Made by a program: the position numbers and the translations under genes
Origin: Candidatus Hydrothermota bacterium
GTDB lineage: Bacteria > Hydrothermota > Hydrothermia > UBA1063
Length of the DNA: 19,975 nt
Reading direction: 5' to 3'
Assembly (NCBI GenBank): GCA_003644895.1
Contig: QNDO01000008.1
Location: 1-19,975 of the forward strand
In this document: positions 13,921 to 19,975 of the stretch, in pieces
Layout of the letters: each line of letters starts with the position of its first letter
Position numbering within the stretch: the stretch's first letter is position 1
Notes under the pieces: model-generated
The model's input: only the letters and a program-made list of their open reading frames with translations
Told to the model about the DNA's origin: nothing
The model's database searches: none

Positions 13921-14577
13921 ATGAAAGTCCTTAAAATAAGTTCCGGAATTTTGGTTGTTTTCTCTCTCTTGGCGTCAGGTTGTTTTTTTGGTACTTTTCA
14001 AACAGCTCAAACTCTGGAACCCGGGGGAGTTGATGCGGGATGGTACATAAATTACCCCTTCTATTTTGATAAGGTATCGAGGGAAGAAGCAAAAGATAGA
14101 GGAAATGCTTATATACTCCCCAATATTGGTGGATATATAGGTTATGGAACCAATGGTTCTTTTGATGTGGGACTGAGAGGGAGTTTGGGGGAAGGAATTG
14201 GTCCTTATGGTAAATTACGCCTTTTGAATGAGACTCCATTCAGTCTCGGAACCCTTTTCGGATTCGGTTACCATCCTGTTGCGCAAGGTATCAGCCTACA
14301 TCTGGACCTTCTTATTTCGAAAAGACTATCCCGATTTTCCTCTATTTATACAGGCTTGGAAATTCTGAGGATGCCTGATTACAGGAGAGGAACAGATGCG
14401 CCTGAAATTCAGGATGTCGATGAATTCAAGCAATTTGAAGCAATATTTTTTGGAATAAAAGCCTCCAGAAGAGGAGGGGGAAGGTATCGGAGCCTTCCCT
14501 TTGGAATTACCCTTGAGTTTACATTTCCTTTAACTGAGAATCCTGCATTAATCTTTGGTGTGCAATTCGAAAGATGA
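13921..14577 (+). CDS. Predicted lipoprotein, beta-rich, unknown function
   Basis: A 218-residue exported protein with a lipoprotein signal peptide: MKVLK, a hydrophobic core, and the lipobox LASG before Cys21 (LLASGCFFG), so it should be lipid-anchored and probably sorted to the outer membrane. The mature part has repeated Gly- and Tyr-rich beta-strand patterns: GGYIGYGTNGSFDVGLRGSLG, PFSLGTLFGFGYHP, ISLHLDLLISKRL, and it closes with FTFPLTENPALIFGVQFER. These resemble the strands of small outer-membrane barrels, but no named family is recognised. The ATG has an excellent AGGAGGT site ending four bases upstream, and starts 9 bases after trmB. Its end overlaps the next gene as ATGA. Operon context (lepB, trmB, Sua5) gives no functional hint. 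Confidence 0.77.
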   Translation: MKVLKISSGILVVFSLLASGCFFGTFQTAQTLEPGGVDAGWYINYPFYFDKVSREEAKDRGNAYILPNIGGYIGYGTNGSFDVGLRGSLGEGIGPYGKLRLLNETPFSLGTLFGFGYHPVAQGISLHLDLLISKRLSRFSSIYTGLEILRMPDYRRGTDAPEIQDVDEFKQFEAIFFGIKASRRGGGRYRSLPFGITLEFTFPLTENPALIFGVQFER

Positions 14578-15620
14578 AGCATGTTTTAAAGATATTGAAA
14601 AAAGGCGGAGTGGTTGCTGTTCCCACAGATACTGTTTACGGCCTTATAGCTCTGGCTGATAATAGACAAGCTGTAGAAAAGATTTACAGTATAAAAAGAA
14701 GGCCGCGGTATAAACCCCTACCAGTGTTTGTGGAAGATATTGAAAGCGCAATTAAGCTCTTACGAGATGTCCCCGATTACGCCATTAGGCTTATGGAAGC
14801 TTTTTGGCCCGGCCCACTAACAGTAGTAGGTTATGCCTCTCCTGAAGCTCCACAACTTGCAGTATCCCCCGAGGGTAAGATTGGCATAAGGATTCCCTGG
14901 GGAAAAGAAATTCGGGAGATATTGCAAACAATAAAGGTTCCGCTGGTATCAACCAGTGCCAATATCTCCGGAAGTCCTCCACTCCGTAGCGGAGATGAGG
15001 TGAAAAGTGTACTGGGTGAAGAAATAGACTACGTGGTGGAAGGGCATACGGGAGCTCTTGCCTCCACAGTTGTTGAAATTACAGCTAAACAGCCGAAAAT
15101 ACTCAGAAAAGGGAAAATCGGCATAATGGATATTGAAAAAAGATTAGATATTGAAGTAAAATTAGCGGAGAGTTTGAATTTAAGTGTTTTATACATATGT
15201 ACAGGTAATACATGTAGAAGCCCCATGGCAGAATGGATTTCAAGGAGATTAACAATTAATTGCAAAAATATTATCTACAGTTCAAGAGGAACTAATACCA
15301 TTCCGGGATATCCTCCACCTGATGAAGTTGTCATGGTACTAAAGGAAATCGGCATAGATATTGAAAGTCACCAATCCCAGCAGCTGGAGCGTCAGGATAT
15401 AGAGGCAGCGGATTTGATTATCTGCATGGAACATAAACATGTACTTCAGATACCTGAATCTTATAGAGTGAAGACTGTGCTTCTTTCAGGGGGAAGTGAG
15501 GATATCGAAGACCCCATTGGCAGAGGTCTTGCTTTTTATCAATTAATTCGCGATAAAATTCTCTATTATCTCGAGAATATATGGCTTCCATATTTCCGCA
15601 GGAAGTTTGAACATTGTTAA
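14574..15620 (+). CDS. Fusion of Sua5/YwlC threonylcarbamoyl-AMP synthase and YwlE-like phosphatase
   Basis: A two-domain protein of 348 residues. Residues 1-185 are a Sua5/YrdC/YwlC domain, which makes L-threonylcarbamoyl-AMP from threonine, bicarbonate and ATP for the t6A37 tRNA modification: PTDTVYGL (17-24), IKRRPRYKPLPVFV with the KxR nucleotide motif, FWPGPLT, and STSANISG. Residues 203-348 are a low-molecular-weight phosphatase domain: loop C209-TGNTC-R215-S216 and the general acid D313 in EDPIGRG. Thr213 occupies the position of Thr11 in Bacillus YwlE, the residue that favours phospho-arginine over phospho-tyrosine, so a protein-arginine phosphatase is plausible. In Firmicutes ywlC and ywlE are separate neighbouring genes. 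The start overlaps the lipoprotein gene as ATGA. The domain calls are strong; arginine specificity is an inference. Confidence 0.9.
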   Translation: MKHVLKILKKGGVVAVPTDTVYGLIALADNRQAVEKIYSIKRRPRYKPLPVFVEDIESAIKLLRDVPDYAIRLMEAFWPGPLTVVGYASPEAPQLAVSPEGKIGIRIPWGKEIREILQTIKVPLVSTSANISGSPPLRSGDEVKSVLGEEIDYVVEGHTGALASTVVEITAKQPKILRKGKIGIMDIEKRLDIEVKLAESLNLSVLYICTGNTCRSPMAEWISRRLTINCKNIIYSSRGTNTIPGYPPPDEVVMVLKEIGIDIESHQSQQLERQDIEAADLIICMEHKHVLQIPESYRVKTVLLSGGSEDIEDPIGRGLAFYQLIRDKILYYLENIWLPYFRRKFEHC

Positions 15621-15624
15621 GTTT

Positions 15625-15653
15625 TTGCACGTTCGCGACTTAGAAAATATAAT
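15625..15653 (+). promoter_or_regulatory. Promoter of the buk-ptb-ackA operon
   Basis: TTGCAC (15625-15630), 17-base spacer, TATAAT (15648-15653). The start point would be near 15660, leaving a leader of about 15 bases that holds the AAAGGAGGGA ribosome site before ATG 15675. The short leader leaves no room for a riboswitch. It shares TTAGAAAATATAATT (15640-15654) with the lepB promoter. Confidence 0.75.
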
Positions 15654-15674
15654 TTTAAAAACAAAGGAGGGATA

Positions 15675-16769
15675 ATGGATTTTAAAATACTGGTTATAAA
15701 TCCAGGTTCTACATCCACTAAAATTGCCCTCTATAGAAATGAGAAAGAATTATTTTCTGCCAGCATTTCTCATGATATTAACACTATAAGCAAATATGAG
15801 AGAATCATAGATCAGTTTGATTTTAGGAGAGAGACAATCCTCCAGGAACTTGAAAAAAGAGGAATAAAATTAGAAGAACTGAGTGCGGTAGTGGGGAGAG
15901 GAGGACTTCTCAGGCCAATTCCTGGTGGAACCTATAAAGTAACGCCTAAGATGCTGGAGCACTTGAAAATTGGGATTCAGGGAGAGCATGCATCCAATTT
16001 AGGTGGCTTGCTGGCTGATTCCATTGCTACTCCTCTTGGAATACCCGCATTTATTGTGGATCCCGTGGTTGTTGATGAAATGGAACCCATTGCCAAAGTT
16101 ACAGGCCTTCCTGAAATAAAGAGGAGAAGTATTTTCCATGCACTTAACCAGAAGAGGGTGGCTAGACTTGCAGCAAAAGATCTGGGAAAAACTTATGAAA
16201 CAGTAAATCTCATAGTGGTGCATCTGGGAGGGGGTATCAGTATAGGTGTCCATAAGAGAGGAAAGGTTGTGGATGTAAATAATGCTCTAAATGGAGACGG
16301 CCCCTTTGCACCTGAGAGGGCAGGAAGTCTTCCAGCATGGGATCTGGTTAAATTGGTTCTTTCTGGTCAATATACTGAAGGTGAATTGAAGAAAAAATTA
16401 GCGGGTAAAGGTGGCATTGTGGCTCATCTGGGAACAAATGATATGAGGGATGTGGCAAAGAGAATAGCGCAAGGTGACAAAGAGGCAGAATTCATCATGG
16501 AAGCTATGGCGTACAATGTCGCCAAATGGATAGGTGCTGGAGCCACTGTCCTCGAGGGCGATGTTGATGCTATTGTGATTTCTGGTGGGCTTGCATATTA
16601 TCAGAAATTTATAGACTGGATTAAAAAGAGGGTGAGCTTTATCTCCCGGATACTTTTATATCCCGGAGGTGATGAGATGAGGGCCCTTCTTGAGGGGGCT
16701 TTAAGGGTTTTAAGAGGAGAGGAAGAGGCGAAAATTTATGAGGAGTATTTAAAGGAGGAGGAGAAATGA
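15675..16769 (+). CDS. buk: Butyrate kinase (branched-chain fatty-acid kinase)
   Basis: Transfers phosphate between butyryl phosphate (or branched-chain acyl phosphates) and ADP, yielding ATP and the free acid in the cytoplasm. The 364-residue chain is an ASKHA-fold acetokinase: phosphate-1 loop VINPGSTSTKIALY (7-20), GRGGLLRPIPGG, EHASNLGG, the adenosine region HLGGGISIGVHKRGK, and NALNGDGPFAPERAG. These last motifs separate butyrate kinase from acetate kinase. Length is normal. A GGAGGG site and a good promoter precede the ATG. It overlaps ptb by 4 bases (ATGA) and is the first gene of the operon. Substrate range (butyrate, isobutyrate, isovalerate) cannot be read from sequence; amino-acid fermentation products are plausible. 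Confidence 0.94.
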   Translation: MDFKILVINPGSTSTKIALYRNEKELFSASISHDINTISKYERIIDQFDFRRETILQELEKRGIKLEELSAVVGRGGLLRPIPGGTYKVTPKMLEHLKIGIQGEHASNLGGLLADSIATPLGIPAFIVDPVVVDEMEPIAKVTGLPEIKRRSIFHALNQKRVARLAAKDLGKTYETVNLIVVHLGGGISIGVHKRGKVVDVNNALNGDGPFAPERAGSLPAWDLVKLVLSGQYTEGELKKKLAGKGGIVAHLGTNDMRDVAKRIAQGDKEAEFIMEAMAYNVAKWIGAGATVLEGDVDAIVISGGLAYYQKFIDWIKKRVSFISRILLYPGGDEMRALLEGALRVLRGEEEAKIYEEYLKEEEK

Positions 16770-17680
16770 TCAAGAGACTTGATGAACTTGTTGAAAAAGT
16801 AAAAGGAGAACCTTCTAAAAGGCTGGTAGTTGCAGCAGGAGAAGACCCACATACTATAGAAGCAGTAGCTAAGGCAAAAAAAGAAGGCCTTGTAGATGTT
16901 ACCATGGTAGGGAATATGGAAAAAATCAAACATGTAGCTGGAGAGCACGGAGTTGACCCTGATATTTTTGACGAGATTATTCATGAGGAGGACTCCAAAA
17001 AGGCTGCAAAGCTGGCTGTGAAACTCATACGCGATGGTAAAGGTGATATGCTAATGAAGGGCCTTGTCAAGACAGCAGACTACATGCGCGCAATTCTTAA
17101 CAAGGAAGAGGGATTACTCCCTCCCGGAGGATTACTTTCTCATGTTACCCTGGTGGAATTCCCTCTTTATCCAAAACTTCTCATTGTGGCAGATGTTGCT
17201 GTGATAATTGCTCCTGACCTTGCTCAAAAGGTGAAAATGCTTGAATATTCTATTAAAGTAGCCCATGAATTGGATATAGAAACACCAAAAGCTGCAATTA
17301 TAAGTGCTGTGGAGACTGTTAATCCTAAAATGCCATCTACACTAGATGCAGCATTGATTAGGGTTATGGCAGAAAGGGGACAGATAAAGGGAGCCCTTGT
17401 GGATGGCCCCATGGCATTGGATATAGCGGTTTCAAAAGAATGTGCTGAAATAAAAGGAATCAGGTCCGAGGTTGCAGGGGATGCCGATATTCTTATTTTT
17501 CCCAACATTGAGACGGGGAATGTATTCTTTAAGACATGCACACAGCTTTCTGGTGGCAGAATTGCCGCAATTGTTGCTGGGACCACTGCACCCTGTGTTC
17601 TGACTTCTAGAGCAGACAGCGAGGATTCCAAATTTCTTTCCATTGCATTAGCAGCCCTTATGGCAGGAAAGGGGTGGTAA
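16766..17680 (+). CDS. ptb: Phosphate butyryltransferase
   Basis: Exchanges CoA for phosphate on butyryl-CoA or related acyl-CoA, supplying the acyl phosphate used by the neighbouring kinases. The 304-residue protein is of the Pta/Ptb isocitrate-dehydrogenase-like fold: VVAAGEDPHTIEAV near the start, MLMKGLVKTADYMRAIL (95-111), LSHVTLVEFP, VDGPMALDIAVS and PNIETGNVFFKT. The length and these motifs fit Ptb rather than long Pta. It starts at ATG 16766 behind a GGAGGAGGAG run and overlaps the buk stop by 4 bases; ackA starts one base after its stop. No separate pta is nearby, so this enzyme may also act on acetyl-CoA to feed AckA. That is an inference from the operon. Confidence 0.92.
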   Translation: MIKRLDELVEKVKGEPSKRLVVAAGEDPHTIEAVAKAKKEGLVDVTMVGNMEKIKHVAGEHGVDPDIFDEIIHEEDSKKAAKLAVKLIRDGKGDMLMKGLVKTADYMRAILNKEEGLLPPGGLLSHVTLVEFPLYPKLLIVADVAVIIAPDLAQKVKMLEYSIKVAHELDIETPKAAIISAVETVNPKMPSTLDAALIRVMAERGQIKGALVDGPMALDIAVSKECAEIKGIRSEVAGDADILIFPNIETGNVFFKTCTQLSGGRIAAIVAGTTAPCVLTSRADSEDSKFLSIALAALMAGKGW

Positions 17681-17681
17681 G

Positions 17682-19001
17682 ATGAAAATATTGACTCTCA
17701 ATTGTGGAAGTTCTTCTGTAAAATATCAAGTATACGATTGGGAAAAGAAAAGGCCACTCTGTAAAGGTATAGTGGAAAGGGTTACTATTGGAGGTTCTTT
17801 CATATTTCACGAAGTACCTGGGAAAGACCCTTTAAGAGTAGAACATGAATGTCCTGACCACAAAATCGCTATTAAGCTGGTGATAGACACCATCCTGGAC
17901 CCGGATGTGGGTGTTATAAAAGATCTCTCTGAAATCAGAGCAGTTTCCCATCGAGTGGTACATGGAGGTGAAAAATTCACAAAATCGGTAGTTATTGATG
18001 ATGAAGTAATTAGAGTTTTTAAAGAATTAAGTTATCTAGCTCCACTGCATAATCCTGCAAATGTTATGGGTATAGAAGCAGCAAGAGAGCTGGTTCCCGA
18101 TGTTCCACATGTAGCTGTTATGGATACTGCTTTTCTACAAACAATGCCCAAATTTGTGTATCTTTATGCAGTCCCTTATGAATGGTATGAAAAACATGGA
18201 GTAAGAAGATATGGGTTTCATGGAACCTCTCACCTCTATGTATCGAGAAGGGCTGCTGCACTTTTGAAAAAGAAGCCCCAAGAAGTTAATCTCATAACAG
18301 CACATATTGGCAATGGCGCTTCTATCACTGCAATAAAAAATGGAAAAGCCTTCGATCACTCTATGGGATTTACACCCCTTGAAGGGTTGATAATGGGTAC
18401 CAGATCCGGGGATATAGATCCCGCTATAATTCCATACATTATGGATAGAGAGGGTATTACAGCCCATCAGGTTGTTGAAATTCTGAATAAGAAGAGTGGA
18501 ATTCTGGGCATAACCGGCAAGTACACTGATAGAAGGGATGTGGAAATAGCTGCTGAAAAAGGAGATGAGAGAGCCAAGCTTGCGATAGAGATGGAAGCCT
18601 ACAGAATAAAAAAATATATAGGCGCGTATATGGCTGCTCTGGGTAAGGTGGACGCCATTGTGTTCACTGCTGGAGTTGGAGAAAAGGGCTGGATAATAAG
18701 AGAGAAATCCCTGGAGGGCCTTGATTATCTCGGAATAAAGTTGGATAAGGAAAGGAACAGGAATGCAATGAGTAGAAATCATGAATTTATAATCTCAGCC
18801 GATGATTCACCTGTTAAGGTTTTTGTGATACCTACGGATGAAGAGCTTGTTCTGGTGGAGGACGCTGTTGCAATCCTTGAGGGTAGATATGATGTTCCCG
18901 AGAAATTTATATATTCGTTTGAGTCTCCTGACTACGTTAATGAATTCCGAGAGGAGGCATATAGGAGAGAGCTTGAAAAGAAAAAAGGCAAGTTGAGTTG
19001 A
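17682..19001 (+). CDS. ackA: Acetate kinase with C-terminal tail
   Basis: Interconverts acetyl phosphate plus ADP with acetate plus ATP, the energy-yielding end of acetate fermentation. Clear acetokinase motifs: LNCGSSSVKYQVYD (5-18), HRVVHGGEKF with the catalytic Arg, GFHGTSHLYVSRR, HIGNGASITAIKNGKAFDHSMGF and TRSGDIDPAI; the Mg-binding Glu is kept in TAGVGEKG. The residue after that Glu is Lys, where Asn is usual. The chain is 439 residues against about 400 in most homologues. The extra 37 or so lie at the C-terminus after EDAVAILEG and end in a charged helix (NEFREEAYRRELEKKKGK). The ATG follows GGGGTGGTAAG, one base after ptb. Together with buk and ptb it forms a substrate-level phosphorylation module. 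Confidence 0.95.
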   Translation: MKILTLNCGSSSVKYQVYDWEKKRPLCKGIVERVTIGGSFIFHEVPGKDPLRVEHECPDHKIAIKLVIDTILDPDVGVIKDLSEIRAVSHRVVHGGEKFTKSVVIDDEVIRVFKELSYLAPLHNPANVMGIEAARELVPDVPHVAVMDTAFLQTMPKFVYLYAVPYEWYEKHGVRRYGFHGTSHLYVSRRAAALLKKKPQEVNLITAHIGNGASITAIKNGKAFDHSMGFTPLEGLIMGTRSGDIDPAIIPYIMDREGITAHQVVEILNKKSGILGITGKYTDRRDVEIAAEKGDERAKLAIEMEAYRIKKYIGAYMAALGKVDAIVFTAGVGEKGWIIREKSLEGLDYLGIKLDKERNRNAMSRNHEFIISADDSPVKVFVIPTDEELVLVEDAVAILEGRYDVPEKFIYSFESPDYVNEFREEAYRRELEKKKGKLS

Positions 19002-19690
19002 TATCGATTTTTTTGTTTCTTTCATTTACTTTTACTCCATTTAAGGTGGGAGAGAAACTCATCTTTGATGTTTCATATGGTCCCTTCAAGGCAGGAGAGA
19101 TGATACTGGAAGTTATGAAGATAGATACTTTAAGGGGAAAGGAGGTATATAAATTCCATCTAAGCGCGAGAACAACCGGAACATTTAGCTATTTTTTTAA
19201 AGTGGCTGATGATCTCTATTCTTACGTAACCACCGATTCATTTTTCACGTTGAGATATGAAAAATACTTGAAAGAGGGCAAGTTCACCACCGAGGCTTGG
19301 ATAGACTATTATCCTCAAGGGGATAGTGCCCGATATCCAAATGGGAAAAGCTATCCCATTCCTCATGGTGCACTGGATCCACTTTCTGTATACTACTATA
19401 TTAGAACAAAACATCTAAAGCCAGGTGATACCCTGAGGGTTCCCTTTCATGTGGACAGAAGAAGTAGAATGATGAAAATTATAGTTCTGGATTATAGGAA
19501 ATTCAGGGGAATGAATTGCATCGTTCTCAAGCCGGATTTTAAAGAGGCCAATATTATAAAGTCTGGAGGGGAAATGGAAGTCTGGCTTCAAATAGATGAG
19601 AAGAAAATACCTCTTCAATTAAGAAGTAAGCTTTTTTTCGGAACATTAAAGGCTGTTCTCAGGGATTATGTGCCTTCGACCACTCAATAA
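18998..19690 (+). CDS. DUF3108 exported protein
   Basis: A 230-residue protein of the DUF3108 family, whose function is unknown; members are usually exported in Gram-negative bacteria and rich in beta strands. The hallmark is at the start of the mature part: FKVGEKLIFDVSYGPFKAGEM (15-35, two blocks), followed by TGTFSYFFKVADDLYSYV and a long beta-rich region with DPLSVYYYIRT and EVWLQIDEKKIPLQLR near the end. Residues 1-14 (MISIFLFLSFTFTP) could be a short signal peptide without a basic n-region. The start is TTG 18998, overlapping the ackA stop as TTGA, with no strong ribosome site, so translational coupling is likely. The last 32 bases overlap the 3' end of the convergent BtuF-like gene. 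There is no obvious functional link to the kinases. Confidence 0.8.
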   Translation: MISIFLFLSFTFTPFKVGEKLIFDVSYGPFKAGEMILEVMKIDTLRGKEVYKFHLSARTTGTFSYFFKVADDLYSYVTTDSFFTLRYEKYLKEGKFTTEAWIDYYPQGDSARYPNGKSYPIPHGALDPLSVYYYIRTKHLKPGDTLRVPFHVDRRSRMMKIIVLDYRKFRGMNCIVLKPDFKEANIIKSGGEMEVWLQIDEKKIPLQLRSKLFFGTLKAVLRDYVPSTTQ

Positions 19691-19975
19691 AGATTTCATT
19701 TAGGATTTTTATAGCTGAAAAGATACGTGGTCCTGGCCTCGAAATAATATCTTGATCCAGGACAAAAATCTGATGTTCTTTTACAGCTTTTATATTCTCC
19801 CACCCCAGTCTCTTAGCAATCTCTTCCTTTTGCGCCCCTGGATATGACAGAATTATAATATCCGGTGATTTTTTTATAATATCCTCCTGGGGAGGAGAAA
19901 AATAACCAGTATTCCGATCAGCAAATATATTTCTTCCTCCAGCAACTTCAATAATCTCATTAATGAAACTTTTCC
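19659..19975 (-). CDS. C-terminal part of BtuF-like periplasmic metal/cobalamin-binding protein
   Basis: Reading leftward from the window edge, 104 full codons precede a TGA (complement of 19659-19661). The visible protein begins KSFINEIIEVAGGRNIFAD, then TGYFSPPQEDIIKKSPDIIILS, LGWENIKAVKEHQIFVLDQD and SRPGPRIFSAIKILNEI. These are the end motifs of cluster A-II solute-binding proteins of ABC importers for vitamin B12, haem or ferric siderophores (BtuF/FepB type), in particular the SRPGPR segment. The start lies beyond the window, so the signal peptide and ligand pocket cannot be seen; no permease or ATPase is present here. The final 32 bases overlap the DUF3108 gene on the other strand. Confidence 0.85.
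   Translation of the reverse strand, partial: KSFINEIIEVAGGRNIFADRNTGYFSPPQEDIIKKSPDIIILSYPGAQKEEIAKRLGWENIKAVKEHQIFVLDQDIISRPGPRIFSAIKILNEIFIEWSKAHNP

Noticed and set aside
17224..17643. 139-codon minus-strand frame inside ptb
   Set aside because: Antisense shadow of a conserved enzyme; no family features and no ribosome site.
18135..18782. 215-codon open frame on the minus strand inside ackA
   Set aside because: It lies wholly within a strongly conserved acetate kinase, has no recognisable domain, and its composition is what the complement of ackA gives by chance.

Overview
The window looks like a compact piece of chromosome from an uncultured, AT-rich, Gram-negative, probably anaerobic and fermentative bacterium. 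It has a lipoprotein with a lipobox, two likely surface or outer-membrane proteins, strong GGAGG-type ribosome sites, and a secreted protein whose C-terminal tail resembles a type IX secretion (Por) sorting domain. That mixture fits FCB-like or WOR-3/Stahlbacteria-type lineages, but the lineage is an inference from gene style only. No phage, transposon, CRISPR, rRNA or tRNA was seen. No gene-free stretch exceeds about 140 bases.

Layout, left to right. (1) 3-2358 (+): the tail of a surface-glycan cluster, with a 5'-truncated GT4 glycosyltransferase and a PST/Wzx-like flippase. (2) 2421-7519 (+): one tight run behind a clear sigma-70-type promoter: YtxH-like membrane protein, accD, an orphan MsmX/UgpC-type ABC ATPase, YihY/BrkB membrane protein, pyrF, and an exported beta-rich protein of unknown function. 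(3) 7520-9344 (-): a PHP phosphoesterase and mtnA, transcribed leftward from an apparently leaderless promoter. (4) 9484-10434 (+): the secreted protein, under a TTGACA promoter whose -10 region is a perfect 18-bp tandem duplication. (5) 10424-12173 (-): fbp and a flavodoxin/ferredoxin fusion (EFR1 type). (6) 12270-15620 (+): lepB (predicted leaderless), trmB with a long C-terminal extension, a lipoprotein, and a fusion of a Sua5/YwlC tRNA t6A-synthesis domain to a YwlE-like phosphatase. (7) 15675-19690 (+): buk-ptb-ackA, an acyl-CoA to acyl-phosphate to ATP module, then a DUF3108 protein. (8) 19659-19975 (-): the C-terminal end of a BtuF-like metal/cobalamin-binding protein, running off the window.

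Most genes are housekeeping or central metabolism: fatty-acid initiation, pyrimidine synthesis, gluconeogenesis, methionine salvage, protein export, tRNA modification and substrate-level phosphorylation. The genome is very compact. Genes within operons overlap by a few bases, and all three convergent pairs abut or overlap with no space for an intergenic terminator. I found no clear new multi-gene system. The most unusual signals are the tandem-repeat promoter, the predicted leaderless genes, the Sua5-YwlE fusion carrying the arginine-phosphatase threonine, the Asp-to-Asn change in PyrF, and the TrmB extension.
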